This document shows positions 1-9,423 of a stretch of DNA of 64,000 bases, one piece after another. How positions within the stretch are numbered: position 1 is the first letter of the stretch; each line of letters begins with the position of its first letter. The position numbers were made by a program, and so were the translations under genes. The notes under the pieces are model-generated. The model did not search any database. It saw nothing but the letters and a program-made list of their open reading frames with translations, and was not told where the DNA came from. Source of the stretch: Crossaster papposus (Eukaryota; Echinodermata; Asteroidea; Velatida; Solasteridae); the NCBI GenBank assembly GCA_037893245.1, contig JBAIAA010000509.1:1054001-1118000 (forward strand), read 5' to 3'.

Positions 1-683
1 GATGGAGGAGGATGGAGGAGGATGGAGGAGGATGGAGGAGGATGGAGGAGGATGGAGGAGGATGGAGGAGGATGGAGGAGGATGGAGGAGGATCGAGGAG
101 GATCGAGGAGGATCGAGGAGGATCGAGGAGGATCGAGGAGGATCGAGGAGGATCGAGGAGCATCGAGGAGCATCGAGGAGGATGGAGGAGGATGGAGGAG
201 GATGGAGGAGGATGGAGGAGGATGGAGGAGGATGGAGGAGGATGGAGGAGGATGGAGGAGGATGGAGGAGGATGGAGGAGGATGGAGGAGGATGGAGGAG
301 GATGGAGGAGGATGGAGGAGGATGGAGGATGGAGGAGGATGGAGGAGGATGGAGCATCGAGGAGCATCGAGGAGCATCGAGGAGCATCGAGGAGCATCGA
401 GGAGGATCGAGGAGCATCGAGGAGGATCGAGGAGGATCGAGGAGGATCGAGGAGGATCGAGGAGGATCGAGGAGGATGGAGGAGGATCGAGGAGGATGGA
501 GGAGGATCGAGGAGGATCGAGGAGGATCGAGGAGGATCGAGGAGGATCGAGGAGGATCGAGGAGGATCGAGGAGGATCGAGGAGGATCGAGGAGGATCGA
601 GGAGGATCGAGGAGGATCGAGGAGGATCGAGGAGGATCGAGGAGGATCGAAGAGCATCGAGGAGCATCGAGGAGGATCGAGGA
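1..683. repeat. 10-bp purine-rich minisatellite
   Basis: About 68 tandem copies of a 10-bp unit. There are three variants: GATGGAGGAG, GATCGAGGAG and CATCGAGGAG. Variants are grouped in blocks (first GATGG, then GATCG, then GATGG again, then CATCG, then a long GATCG block), as expected from local slippage and unequal exchange. One unit near 325-335 is short and shifts the register. No stop codon falls in any plus frame, so the repeat opens long spurious reading frames in all three. The plus strand is strongly purine- and G-rich. The array lies downstream of the last visible harmonin exon on the opposite strand. Confidence 0.97.
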
Positions 684-710
684 GGGTTAGGGTTAGGGTT
701 AGGGTTAGGG
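684..710 (+). repeat. (TTAGGG)4 telomere-type repeat
   Basis: GGG followed by four perfect TTAGGG units, immediately abutting the minisatellite. This is the metazoan telomere motif. It is too short to be a telomere, and unique sequence with a gene follows, so it is best read as an interstitial telomeric sequence or a subtelomeric junction. Confidence 0.9.
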
Positions 711-754
711 AAAACACTTCAGAAACTCTGACACCCATGTTAATCCTGACTTAC

Positions 755-863
755 TTTTGACTTTCAATGTAAGTGATTTGCTCATCCCAATAGTAGACAT
801 CACTTCATTATTTGTGGCTTGGCTGATGTTGTATCCATTCAAACGAACAATTTCATCCCCCAC
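755..863 (-). CDS. USH1C: Harmonin exon 5 (second half of PDZ1)
   Basis: This 109-bp exon begins with VGDEIVRLNGYNIS and ends SLTLKVK. Human PDZ1 continues [20 protein letters not shown] and ends VSIKVR. The acceptor is TTTAAG at 864-869 and the donor is GTAAGT at 754-749. It ends in phase 1. The next exon is not in the window: between here and position 1 lie only about 40 bp, the TTAGGG run and the minisatellite. Confidence 0.88.
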
Positions 864-3800
864 CTTAAAGCAAAGAGAACAATACGTTCAGCTATTAAAG
901 GTTTAAGACAATAATTTAAAAAAATTGGGCCACCAGTATTAACCGATCGAAAGGATACTCGGTGATTTGGGGTATAGGTATGCACACCTAGAGTTGGGAA
1001 ATGTGTGGCAGCCTTACAGCGTCAGCGGTGGCAGCTTTTTTGGGGGTTATCACTTATATTTTTGAAATGGCTGCCAATTAATTATGGCCGTTTTTCAAAC
1101 CCCAGCTTCGTCTTTGTCTCTGGCTTCATTCATGCAGTTCAGCAATGGGCTGGAGCTAGAGAAGTATCCGAAGCCAGGGATTTGGAAAACGGCCTTGATG
1201 TGGTAACCATAGACATCTAATACAAGCTAGACACGACATGTGTATACTGTTATCGTTGTAGTCATTGTTCTGATAATAGGCCGCGTCACAAAACACACGC
1301 GTATTGCAAATTTGCCCCCTTTCCGCGCACGCCACGCTAGCGATGAGCGTACTTGCACATTCCATACGAGGATCAATTTTCCGAACAGTTTTAAAAAACG
1401 CATGTCTAGGTTTTATTTAGATGTCTATGGTGGTAACAAGCATATTGACGGCCATTTAAATAAAAACCTGATAACATCAAAAGAAACTGCCTCCGATGCA
1501 ATGCTTTCACATATTTTTTCAAAAACAGGGGTGCATACCTTGCCAATGAGCATTATGAGCATGAGCATTATTCCCGCTCATTTGGTACTGAACGACCCCT
1601 CAGCCTGATGGCCTTTTTTCACAATTGTGGAATTTGTTTTAATTAAGACGACACAAATAAAAATACCTTCAGTCCTTTTCTAGCAGCTAGGGAGTCTGCA
1701 GTGACTTCAGATACAAGCATTCCTACGCCAAACTCAACACCGCCGCGTAATGCAAAACCAAGGCTTTCATTTCCATGTCGAGCGAGTCGGATAGTCCTCA
1801 ATTTCTTACTGTAAAAATGATAACAAATACTATACAAATTGAGTGCACGGCTCAGAGTGGAATGGGAGGAATTATAGGTAAAATCTTTGATGAAATTGTT
1901 GGAAAGTTGAATTCTTTTTCAGAAAAACCTTACGCAATTGATTTCGTAAGTTGCGCAACATTTGTTTGTTGCGCAACATTTTGGTTTCAACAGTTTTTCA
2001 CGAAAGTTGAATAGTGCTCAAATCAGCTATATGCACGAAAAATTTATGTGGCGTAAGGACCGCAAATACCCTATTGTAGCAGCAAATCGTAATTGCTATG
2101 GAGCTCTCACTGATGAACTTATCAAGTATAAAAAACACACGCTGCTTTGTGTTTGAAGTAAAGGAATTTGGTTATTGTAACTGTGCCTTACGATTCTGCA
2201 GAAATTCGGGCAAATTGGTTTAAAAATGACAGGAGATGATTCAATGACCGTTTCCTGAAATATCACATATCACGTAAATGCTGTTTTTATCCTCGTCCAG
2301 ATGTTTACATTTAAAATGTTGCGTAGCTACGCCAAGTTTCGTGAAATTGATTGTAAGTTTATGGCCAGCTACACTTTTTCTCAACAAAATTGTTGCGTAA
2401 GTCCTACGCATGACCCAAGCTATGATTTTTTGTGTGAATTTGGCTGCATGTCCTTACAGTTAACCCGATTAAATATACAAAAAAGGCAATTGTGAGGCGT
2501 TCTGGCACAATGAGACAGAACTGAACACAGGGAAACAGGAGAAAACTGCAAAATAATGAATATTGGAAGATTTTGTATTATTTTCAGATTTATTGATATT
2601 GCAATTTTTTGTATGCCTACTATTTTGTTGAGAAATATTATGGGAGAACATGTAGTGGAATAAAAGTTGTTATTTAAGGGGAAACAATTGGCATTTGTTC
2701 ACATCACATGATGTACAAAACTTGAAACTGTAAAGGCCTTTCTCTCAACATTCAACTTTTGTGACGTTGACAAATATAAAACTTTAAATTAACTTGTTAA
2801 CCAGTTCGCGCCGGAGGACGTACATGCACACAAAATGGTCCCCGAGATTCAAAACGAATGACGCATAAACACGTTGCTAGCAAGGCCGGTTTAACAAGGT
2901 TAACAGAATGTCCAATCGAAGTGCAACAAACAGCATTGTAAGAATATTGTTATCCTCTTCTCTAAAACCTGAGAACCATCATTTCAACCTCTGCTCAGTT
3001 TTGTCTCATTTTGCCAGAACCCCTCACAATTTCCTAGAGTGAAAGTAATACCATACCTAGGTGATTGAGGAACAAGTTGGTTATACAGCATTTGCTGAGA
3101 GGGCTGGATGAAGGTCCGCACTTCATCAAACAGAGCCATGTGGTCTGGGTGAATGACCACCGACTTTACAGTGTCCACAAAATGGTGGATCTCATGGTTC
3201 CTGTGGAAGTATACAACATGTACATAAAAACCAACATAAAGTTCTAAGTACATGTACAATGACGTTGTCCTATATAGACGATGTGCCCTCTGTTTACATC
3301 TGTATTCAAATGTGCCCGGCAGTATGCACACGCATCATGTTTAAATATATAAATTTGGTTAAGAGATGACATTAGAGGTTACATAATTCAAAGGCGATCT
3401 GACCTGCGACGTCACTCTTTAACCCTAACCCTCCAGGGTATTTTGGCTAGAAACCCTTTGACTTGTGTGCAGAGTCCAGCAAGGTCAAGCAGTCACCACA
3501 GATGCACTGTGCTGGATTTGGCAGGGTTAGGGTTAAGCAAATTTTATGTAAAACACGATGTGTGCATATACTGCCGGGCACATTTGAATACAGATGTAAA
3601 CATGTGACGTCAGAGGGCACATCGTCTATAGATACCAGTCTAGTGTAATTTCCAATATAGTATCTGGGACTTAATCATAAAGATGTCATTTATCCAATCA
3701 GCATGCTTAGAAAAGACATCACCCATGCTACAGATTACTCCAGTCATGCAGTGCGTGTACAAACAACTGCACGCGACCTCCGGTCATTTTGCTGTCACTG

Positions 3801-5052
3801 ATTGGTGTTTGTGGTACCATGTGACAGAATTTCATGAATATGTATAGGATATACTGAGTGGTTTAATTGTGCGGTAGTGTGCAAGATTCATGAGCAACTT
3901 CCATTCTGAGATTACGGGACATGTAGTGGTTGAGGGAAGACTAGATACAATGTACTGTGTAATTTGATACCCTATGGAGACCTGAACATAATGGGGACAA
4001 TGGGAGTCAAAAGGTCTTCACTGGGTAATTTCTATAGATGAATGTCTCCACAAGGTTTTCACAAAATAGATTCATGGATTTTACTCAAAAACTAGGGTTA
4101 GTGTTTGGTTTAGGGTTAGGTTTGGGGTTAGAGTATAATATAGTGCTGGGCGAGTAGTGATTTTCCCCACTCGAGTACTCACGAAGAAATTACTCGCGAG
4201 TAATCGAGTACTCACGAGTAGTTGCCACAATTTTTACAAGGTGTAAAATGACGATCACACACGTGTTTATCACCATGTGTTTTCATTCAAAGCAGAACGG
4301 TAATTTCGCAGTGACTTCTGCAGAAATTTGGTTTCCTTTATTTCCTTAAGTTCCAATTCAGAATGTTTTGATTCCTCCATGGTAGAATTGAAAATCAATA
4401 CAAATTATTATCATATCGTAAAACCATTGCAATTGTCATTATTATAGTAGTAGAGTCCAACCCAAACCCAGAACGTGGTCTTGAAACCTGATATCTGCAG
4501 AAGTCTGGCTTTCTTTGTATAAATTCTGCGGGCTGGGGACATCTGCGGTCAGCGATTTTTGCTACATTTCGTGTTGGCTCACTCAAAGGATTTAGTTTGT
4601 TGAACCTTATTTATTTGGGAATAAGATGTGCCATTGCAGGCGTGCTATTGTGGGGAGCAGCAAGTCAATTCATTACGTGTCGTTCCATCATACGACTTCA
4701 ACTTAATCAGTACTTGTCAACAATCATCGCTTGTTAACAATCACAACTTGCGAGTATTTATTGCTACTCGGGCTGGCACGAGTAATTGAATAGTTGAAAA
4801 AACGCAAGTAGTGCTAGGAGTAGCAAAAACTAATCATGAGTACACGAGTACTCAAGTTACTTGCCCAGCACTAGTATAACATGGTATATTTGGTCCAAAT
4901 TTTAACCCAGGAAATTATTAACCATGGTTGAAAAAGAAGCATTTTGACAGTCCAAAAGGGATACAAATTTGCGGGTGAACTTACAGCTGGTAGTCCCTCA
5001 AACACTGATACAGCTTGGCTCTGTCCGATTCAGCTTCAATTAAATGGGCTAC
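755..5052 (-). CDS. USH1C: Harmonin-like scaffold protein, partial gene (exons 2-5)
   Basis: Four minus-strand exons (5052-4985, 3200-3057, 1808-1667, 863-755) splice in phase into about 154 codons. The product runs through the harmonin N-terminal domain and most of PDZ domain 1. Every junction has GT donors and AG acceptors, and the phases agree (0, 2, 2, 0, 1). Recalled human harmonin aligns across the whole stretch, for example LFDAIRPLI with LFDEVRTFI and [11 protein letters not shown] with VGDEIVRLNGY. In vertebrates harmonin is a PDZ scaffold that links cadherin 23, sans and myosin VIIa in hair-cell stereocilia and microvilli; a similar role in actin-based protrusions is inferred here. 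The first coding exon (the equivalent of MDRKVAREFRHK) was not found upstream, and the exons for PDZ2, the coiled coil and PDZ3 would lie left of the window. Whirlin and PDZD7 share this architecture, but the N-terminal domain matches harmonin best. Confidence 0.87.
1667..1808 (-). CDS. USH1C: Harmonin exon 4 (first half of PDZ1)
   Basis: This 142-bp exon encodes KKLRTIRLARHGNESLGFAL then RGGVEFGVGM..., ending ARKGLK. SLGF is the carboxylate-binding GLGF-type loop of a PDZ domain. Human harmonin reads RKLKEVRL...GLGLSVRGGLEFGCG at this point. The acceptor is TTTTTACAG at 1809-1817, and the donor GTATTT starts at 1666. The single T that opens the exon completes a Ser codon from exon 3. It ends in phase 0. 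Confidence 0.88.
3057..3200 (-). CDS. USH1C: Harmonin exon 3 (core of N-terminal domain)
   Basis: This 144-bp exon begins with one base that completes the previous Leu codon. It encodes NHEIHHFVDTVKSV...ALFDEVRTFI...YNQLVPQSP, corresponding to human MDVAVLVGDLKLVI...LPLFDAIRPLI...YDQLTPR. The acceptor is TTCCACAG at 3201-3208 and the donor is AG/GTATGG at 3056. It ends in phase 2. Confidence 0.87.
3273..3630. mobile_element. Foldback/MITE with telomere-like inner motif
   Basis: A roughly 360-bp inverted-repeat element in harmonin intron 2. Arms of about 80 bp run 3273-3350 and 3550-3630, beginning TATAGACGATGTGCCCTC on each strand; the right arm carries a few extra bases including TGACGTCA. 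The interior has CCCTAACCCT at 3422-3431 and its reverse complement near 3523-3536, so the telomere-like motif is part of the palindrome. A TA dinucleotide flanks both ends, but no longer target duplication is clear. There is no coding capacity. Confidence 0.75.
4092..4131 (+). repeat. Degenerate TTAGGG-like repeat
   Basis: About 40 bp of imperfect TTAGGG-type units (AGGGTTAG, TTTAGGGTTAGG, TTGGGGTTAG) directly left of the hAT element in the harmonin intron. Confidence 0.6.
4141..4873. mobile_element. Non-autonomous hAT-type DNA transposon
   Basis: A 733-bp element with terminal inverted repeats TAGTGCTGGGC(G/A)AGTA. It is flanked by 8-bp duplications GTATAATA (4133-4140) and GTATAACA (4874-4881), 7 of 8 bases matching. 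An 8-bp target duplication is typical of the hAT superfamily. Subterminal regions are rich in repeated CGAGTACTC / GAGTAAT motifs in both orientations, possible transposase-binding sites. No transposase frame is visible. It sits in harmonin intron 2. Confidence 0.8.
4985..5052 (-). CDS. USH1C: Harmonin exon 2 (start of N-terminal domain)
   Basis: This 68-bp exon encodes VAHLIEAESD...LRDYQL, matching human [22 protein letters not shown]. The acceptor is a pyrimidine tract followed by ATAAG at 5053-5057, and the donor is GTAAGT at 4984-4979. The exon begins in phase 0 with the valine that also opens human exon 2, so the intron position appears conserved. It ends in phase 2. Confidence 0.85.
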
Positions 5053-5403
5053 CTTATCGACAAAAAGAAAAGAAAAGTGACAATGATTTTATTTAGGCTA
5101 ATAATAGTAGCCCCCACTTACATTTCACATATTGATATACGTTTCGAAATCATTTTAGTGAAAAGGGTACATCTTAGACAGAAATTTAAACTATAAAAAA
5201 GTATGTCCCCCATCCCATTATTTACAATCGATTTATAAAAGATGCGGCTTTCCATACGAAAGTGTGTCGATAGGTGGCGCACTATATGTAAACAAATGGC
5301 GGTCCCCCCGTTTCGCATGCAGAGCATCACAATTCACAAGCTTTTGCCGATAGCACAGCTTAAGAAACCGCATTTTTGTGTGTGAAGAAGTAACTTAGTA
5401 CCT
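5053..5403. other. Upstream of harmonin exon 2, no gene recognised
   Basis: This holds the branch/pyrimidine region for exon 2 and then AT-rich sequence. A 70-residue open frame on the minus strand (5118-5330) has no family resemblance that I recognise. I searched for harmonin exon 1 and did not find it. Confidence 0.5.
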
Positions 5404-5645
5404 GGGGCCAATTTCACGGAGCTGCTAAGCACAACAATTTGCTTAGCACAAAAACGTCTTAATCATTAAAAACAAGTTATCAGCCAAAATTCTACGTGTT
5501 TTTCATGCTAAGCAAAAAAAAGCTGATTATCAATCAAAAACAATAAAGATCACGTGAAAATTTGGTTTGTAACCTTGTTTTTACCAAGGACAAATTTTCA
5601 TGCTAAGCAAATTTTTGTGCTTAGCAGCTCCGTGAAATTGGCCCC
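5404..5645. mobile_element. MITE with 45-bp terminal inverted repeats
   Basis: A 242-bp palindromic element. The ends read GGGGCCAATTTCACGGAGCT on each strand, and the inverted repeats extend about 45 bp with one mismatch, including the GCTTAGCA motif. The core contains more copies of TGCTAAGCA in both orientations. There is no open frame and no convincing target-site duplication. Confidence 0.85.
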
Positions 5646-6200
5646 TGGAGAGTTAAGACAAAAGACTGACAAGTGTAAATAACACAAAATTGGTGTATGA
5701 AAATCAGTGCCACGACGCGACCAGCGAAAACAACCAATTTTGTAGTCAAAGTTGTGTCGGTGTGTCGCATTTTTTTTTCACACGGGAGTTACCACGGTCT
5801 GCAACGAAAAGGACTTATTTGGAAAGTGAGGAAACAAGGAATAGAGGTAGGCCTATAGTATTATATTAACAAATCCAGATTTGTCGTATAGGCAACCTAG
5901 CTTTTTTCCTTGATTTTGAAAACGGTTCCCGATTTTGCAAGACGCCAGAGAACACACGACATCATCAACAACACAAATGCATCATCAGCACAGTGATTGG
6001 TGATACTTCCCATAACCACAGAAGAATCCACCCAAAACTGTTAACCACAAAAGATGGAAATGCCATTTTATTGCAAAGTATGGGGGCAGGGTCAGGCAGG
6101 GGCGTTACTCCTTCTAGTCTACTAGGGTGCCTTATGTTATAGTTCTAGCACTATATATCGTAATATTTTTTGACGTTGGTAATTTTTATTGATATTTTTA
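5646..6200. other. Non-coding, nothing recognised
   Basis: AT-rich sequence between a MITE and the left inverted arm. I see no exon with supporting splice sites, no RNA gene and no clear repeat. Confidence 0.4.
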
Positions 6201-6420
6201 GGCAACAACGTAGTGGCTATCGTTACGGCAGTAGACCATGGGACGAAGTCACAAAATCCTTTCAGAAAGACATTTTCGTGATCCCCAACTTGGTACATGA
6301 TAAAACTTTCACAAATTGATCTTTAGGGCATACCTAACAACGTTTGGGGTGTTCATTTTTGCAAAAGTGGCACTTTGGAGAGTTATTTCACGTAAAAAAA
6401 TTGATGGGGCGAAAATAACA
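6201..6420 (+). repeat. Left arm of a 3.5-kb inverted pair
   Basis: This segment recurs in inverted orientation at 9424-9776. Shared blocks in order are GTGGCTATCGTTACGG, AGACCATGGGACGA, CGTGATCCCCA, TTGGTAC, GTTCATTTTTGCAAAAGTGG and GCGAAAATA. This copy lacks the 159-bp insertion found in the other arm, so it preserves the empty site. The pair may be the ends of a larger element or an inverted duplication. Confidence 0.65.
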
Positions 6421-6530
6421 TGGGGCGAGTTGGTTTTTCTCGCCTAGTTTTCATAACAAATTCGCCCCAAAGCCAGTTCGCCCCATACTTTTGTTAACCT
6501 AATATTGTATTGACTCAAGCCAACTCGCCT
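6421..6530. repeat. Short TCGCCCC/GGGGCGA inverted motifs
   Basis: Several copies of GGGGCGA and its complement TCGCCCC (6421-6485, partly in the adjoining arm) form short inverted pairs. They may be the inner end of the arm at 6201-6420. The function is unknown. Confidence 0.4.
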
Positions 6531-7535
6531 CATAGAACATGTACATGTACAAGTTGCCAGTGACAAACATGAACTATTACCATCGTTTAAATGTAAATCA
6601 CTCTTGATGGGTTCCCAGATGGATCCATTTAAGTGTGTTATTATATAATTGATTGATAAATAAAATGGCTTATATTCAATTTCAATCTGCAATGGTTTTT
6701 TTCTATTTTTTTTTTTGGGGGGGGGAAGGTGGGTCAATCAGCTCAGTGTTTTGTTTAAAGGGGAATTTTAATGGGTTTCATGCAAGGCGAGCTTGTAATG
6801 AAATACATAATAATGAAATACATCAAAAGATAAGATTCACACAATATGTATTGTTTGTCATTTTATTCTTGTCAGCACTAGTACATAAACTTCAGTACTC
6901 ACTCATTTTTTTTTTTTATGGAACATAACTTGCAAAGTGACATTAAAATAAATAGAATCACATGAAAATTGAGAATTAACAAATGAATGTTCAAAATTTG
7001 TGGCCCTGTACCCACGTTTTGGTTGCTGTGGTCCAGGAGTGATAGTGCCTGCCCCAACCCTCCAGTTTATTTTACAATGGACCTGTAACATTACTGGGAA
7101 GCTGAATTGTTTGTGATTAAAGTCATGGTTGTAATAACATTTAAAATTACAGAAATGGTGAATTGTATGCACCATTTGCAAATAATAATTACATTTAAAT
7201 TTGTGTAAATGCCTATTTGAGTACCATATTTTCTCAGTAAGAGGGATATTCATACTCCATCATGGATGTTTCAGTATGTAGCTCTAATAAGTTTTAACTA
7301 GGTTACACTTTTCAATTAGAAAAAGCCTTGAAAATAGTTTCCCTCATTGGAACAGGGATAGTGGAAGTTAACTAAATGAAAAATGTCAGAAAAATGCTCC
7401 TGACTTGTCTTAAATATTTAGTCATTTAGTACACAAAAACCAGTTCCAGCATAATTCTCTCAGCTTTTCCCTCTAAAATTAAGAATTATAACAATCACAA
7501 AATCACTGAAGTGAGCACATTATTGTTACAATTAT
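6531..7535. other. Probable 3' UTR and non-coding sequence
   Basis: AT-rich sequence. On the minus strand, polyadenylation-type AATAAA occurs at about 7065-7070 and again near 6860, downstream of the stop codon of the two-exon gene. The open frames here have no recognisable content. There is a run of G and T at 6700-6730. Confidence 0.4.
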
Positions 7536-7705
7536 TCACAACCCATGCGATTTGGGGCAGATAATGCACATCCGGTACGACATGCTTCTAATGTTGGGGC
7601 TTAGATAGTAGGCTGGCACTGGATCTGAGTAAACACAAGTCTTCTGTGGAGGTCTGTCATTAGCACTGCTCGTCTCCTGATTAGCAACTGCATATAAGGT
7701 TAAAT
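7536..7705 (-). CDS. Probable terminal exon of the Cys/His motif gene
   Basis: This exon encodes 56 residues ending ...MCIICPKSHGL before TGA. Its acceptor is the best in the region (TTCTTTTTTCTCTCTAG). The phase fits exon 1 directly through a split Asp codon (G/AT). The assignment to the same gene is inferred. Confidence 0.45.
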
Positions 7706-9171
7706 CTAGAGAGAAAAAAGAAGGGAAAAATACAATCAATGAGGGAATTTGGAAATGACTTGTTACAAGAATTTTTTTTAGCTCGTCACTTGTCCCTATT
7801 TTCTTTTCTTTTTTAATGTTGCACACGCTTCCCACCCCCCCCCCCCCCCCCCCCCCACCCCCACCACAAAAAAAATTAATTGAAATAAAATTTCTTTAGT
7901 TGAACAGAATTTTTACGATTTGAAATGCAAACTTGCCGTACAATGCATTTTCCTGAGATACCGGTATGGTCTTATTTGTAACCTTGTACAAACAAAAAAT
8001 TGCTCACACCTAATGTTTTCTCAAACACCCACCCCCCCCCCCCCCCACCCTTATAAAAAGGGGATAAAAGATAGGTGTATACATGTACTTAGCCAGAGCT
8101 GGCTAATTTTTTTTTACATAAACGAGATTTGACGAGCTACATGTATGCGTAGCTAAGTTGTCGTGAATCCAACAATTTCATTTATTAAATTAGCACGCGG
8201 AGTTTCTGTAGGCTGTGTCCGGATTACTTCGCTGCGGCTTGAAATTATGCATGAGTCTATGGTAGCAGCTACAACCACATTTTATAGACTCGTGCATAAT
8301 GCCAAACTGCAGCCAGAAGGCAAAATAGCGGCCAACGTTCATGCTGGATATAGAAAAAAATTCGCGTGAAAAAAGATATCCATTTTAAAAATGAATTGTA
8401 ACCTCGAGTTGAATGACAATCTTTTGACTTTTTGTATTGTATTATTACAGTTCACTTCCTCTTTGGTCAATATCAAATATGTTTTGTATGTGTTGTCGGT
8501 GCTGTGCGTGTTGTCGGTTATTAGTATGACCCCCGACAACATGCACAGCACCGACAACACATTCATTCCATAACATATTCTACATTGACAAATGACAAAA
8601 GAAAGAGTTACAGAACTATAATAACATAAAGCGTGTTCGAATGTGTGGCCCGGGGTCAATATCATAGTTAAGAGAATATGGCCTGTTGGCGTAAATGTCA
8701 TTTAAGAGCATCAGAATCTTTTTCGGAACCACAAACAAACACTGAGGTGAAAGCTTCACCCTGAACGAAGTCTGAAGTCTAGGCCTGAAGTTGAACGTTA
8801 CTGCAACACCTACCGGTTCCAACGATTGTCCTTTGTCGTTTCTCTTGGACAGCTGTGACTTGCTCTATCATATTGATGTCCGTAAACCGGGCGTAGCAAG
8901 ATCGATAAAATCCAACATGTTTCGGTTGTCCGCGGCCGCCTAGCCTGCCGATGCTAAACCCATCCGCTCTCTGCAACGCGGAGTCATGTTTGGCCAGTAA
9001 TTCTCTCGCTATATCTGACTGTTTTCCCTTCAAACTCTTCCATTTGTCAGCAAACTCGAGGAAGCGAGACCAGCTTTGATTAGAAAAAGGTGAAACCCTG
9101 CCTTTGGCTCCAGAATCACAGTGCAAAATGCACATAAATAAAGGCTCGGCGTCGTCTTTAGAAGCCGCCAT
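7536..9171 (-). CDS. Putative two-exon gene, Cys/His motif protein
   Basis: Proposed join of exon 9171-8814 and exon 7705-7536 (intron 8813-7706, 1,108 bp), giving 175 residues. Exon 1 starts at an ATG in good context (AACATGG) and ends in phase 1 at a strong donor (CCG/GTAGGT). The last exon has a long pyrimidine tract before CTCTCTAG, begins in the matching phase and ends at TGA (7538-7536). Residues 14-18 are CILHC and residues 85-97 are HVGFYRSCYARFT. I recall a similar arrangement, an early Cys followed by an H..CY..F motif, from multicopy uncharacterised invertebrate proteins, where it may bind zinc. The C-terminal tail contains CVYSDPVPAYYLSPN and ends CIICPKSHGL. No enzyme motif is visible. 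An intermediate exon, or unrelated exons, cannot be ruled out. Confidence 0.5.
7835..7856 (+). repeat. Poly-C tract (22 C)
   Basis: An uninterrupted run of 22 C, continuing as CA-interrupted C runs to 7865, inside the proposed intron. A second run of 15 C lies at 8032-8046. Confidence 0.95.
8032..8046 (+). repeat. Poly-C tract (15 C)
   Basis: A run of 15 C following CACCCA, 175 bp from the longer poly-C tract. Both lie in the proposed intron. Confidence 0.95.
8231..8313. repeat. Imperfect hairpin, about 32-bp arms
   Basis: Arms 8231-8262 and 8282-8313 share GCTGC...ATTATGCA(T/C)GAGTCTAT in inverted orientation around an approximately 20-bp loop. It may be a small MITE remnant. Confidence 0.55.
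8490..8561. repeat. Strong hairpin with internal direct repeats
   Basis: Arms of 27-28 bp (8490-8517 and 8533-8561) pair with a single mismatch around a 15-bp loop. Each arm contains TGTTGTCGG twice (TGTTGTCGGTGCTGTGC then GTGTTGTCGG). It lies in the proposed intron of the Cys/His gene. It could be a recent foldback insertion or a structured RNA; nothing chooses between them. Confidence 0.8.
8814..9171 (-). CDS. First exon of the Cys/His motif gene
   Basis: This exon encodes 119 residues beginning MAASKDDAEPLF. It has good coding character: no low complexity, and an acidic/basic helix-like middle (FLEFADKWKSLKGKQSDIA). It is the best-supported coding segment outside harmonin. Two CCAAT boxes lie upstream. 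Confidence 0.65.
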
Positions 9172-9290
9172 GTTGGATTGCTGTACACCGGGTCAGAAAC
9201 TGTGCGTAACGAGAGCGCTGATTGGATGCCGACGGAGATTCACAACACAGTATTTCCGATTGGTCACAATTTAGGTTTAGTCACGTGAGT
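9172..9290 (-). promoter_or_regulatory. Promoter region with CCAAT and E-box motifs
   Basis: Upstream of the minus-strand ATG at 9171 there are two CCAAT boxes (reading on the minus strand; 9221-9225 and 9259-9263) about 50 and 90 bp away, and a CACGTG E-box at 9282-9287. No TATA box is evident. The short spacing to the ATG implies a short 5' UTR. Confidence 0.5.
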
Positions 9291-9423
9291 GCCGTTTTGT
9301 TAAATGAAACTTTGTTTCAGTTTTGGCTTCAGTTATGCAGTTTGGCAATAACGCTAGAGCCACGTACGGGCCAAAGCCTAGGTTTATGCAACGGCAAGTT
9401 TTGTAAAAAAAAAAAAAAATCGG

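Noticed and set aside
684-710. A true chromosome end
   Set aside because: Only four TTAGGG units are present, and they are followed by at least 63 kb of other sequence including a gene.
2-760. Three long overlapping plus-strand open frames (220-252 codons) over the minisatellite
   Set aside because: A 10-bp stop-free repeat opens all three frames by construction. The predicted peptides are pure EEDRGGSRRI-type repeats with no start context or conservation.
1005-2495. Several 60-120-codon frames in the harmonin introns
   Set aside because: No recognisable content or splice support, and they overlap intron sequence. Only the frames carrying the PDZ exons are real.
8339-8701. A 120-residue minus-strand frame
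   Set aside because: It crosses the 8490-8561 hairpin and AT-rich DNA, and its composition is not protein-like.
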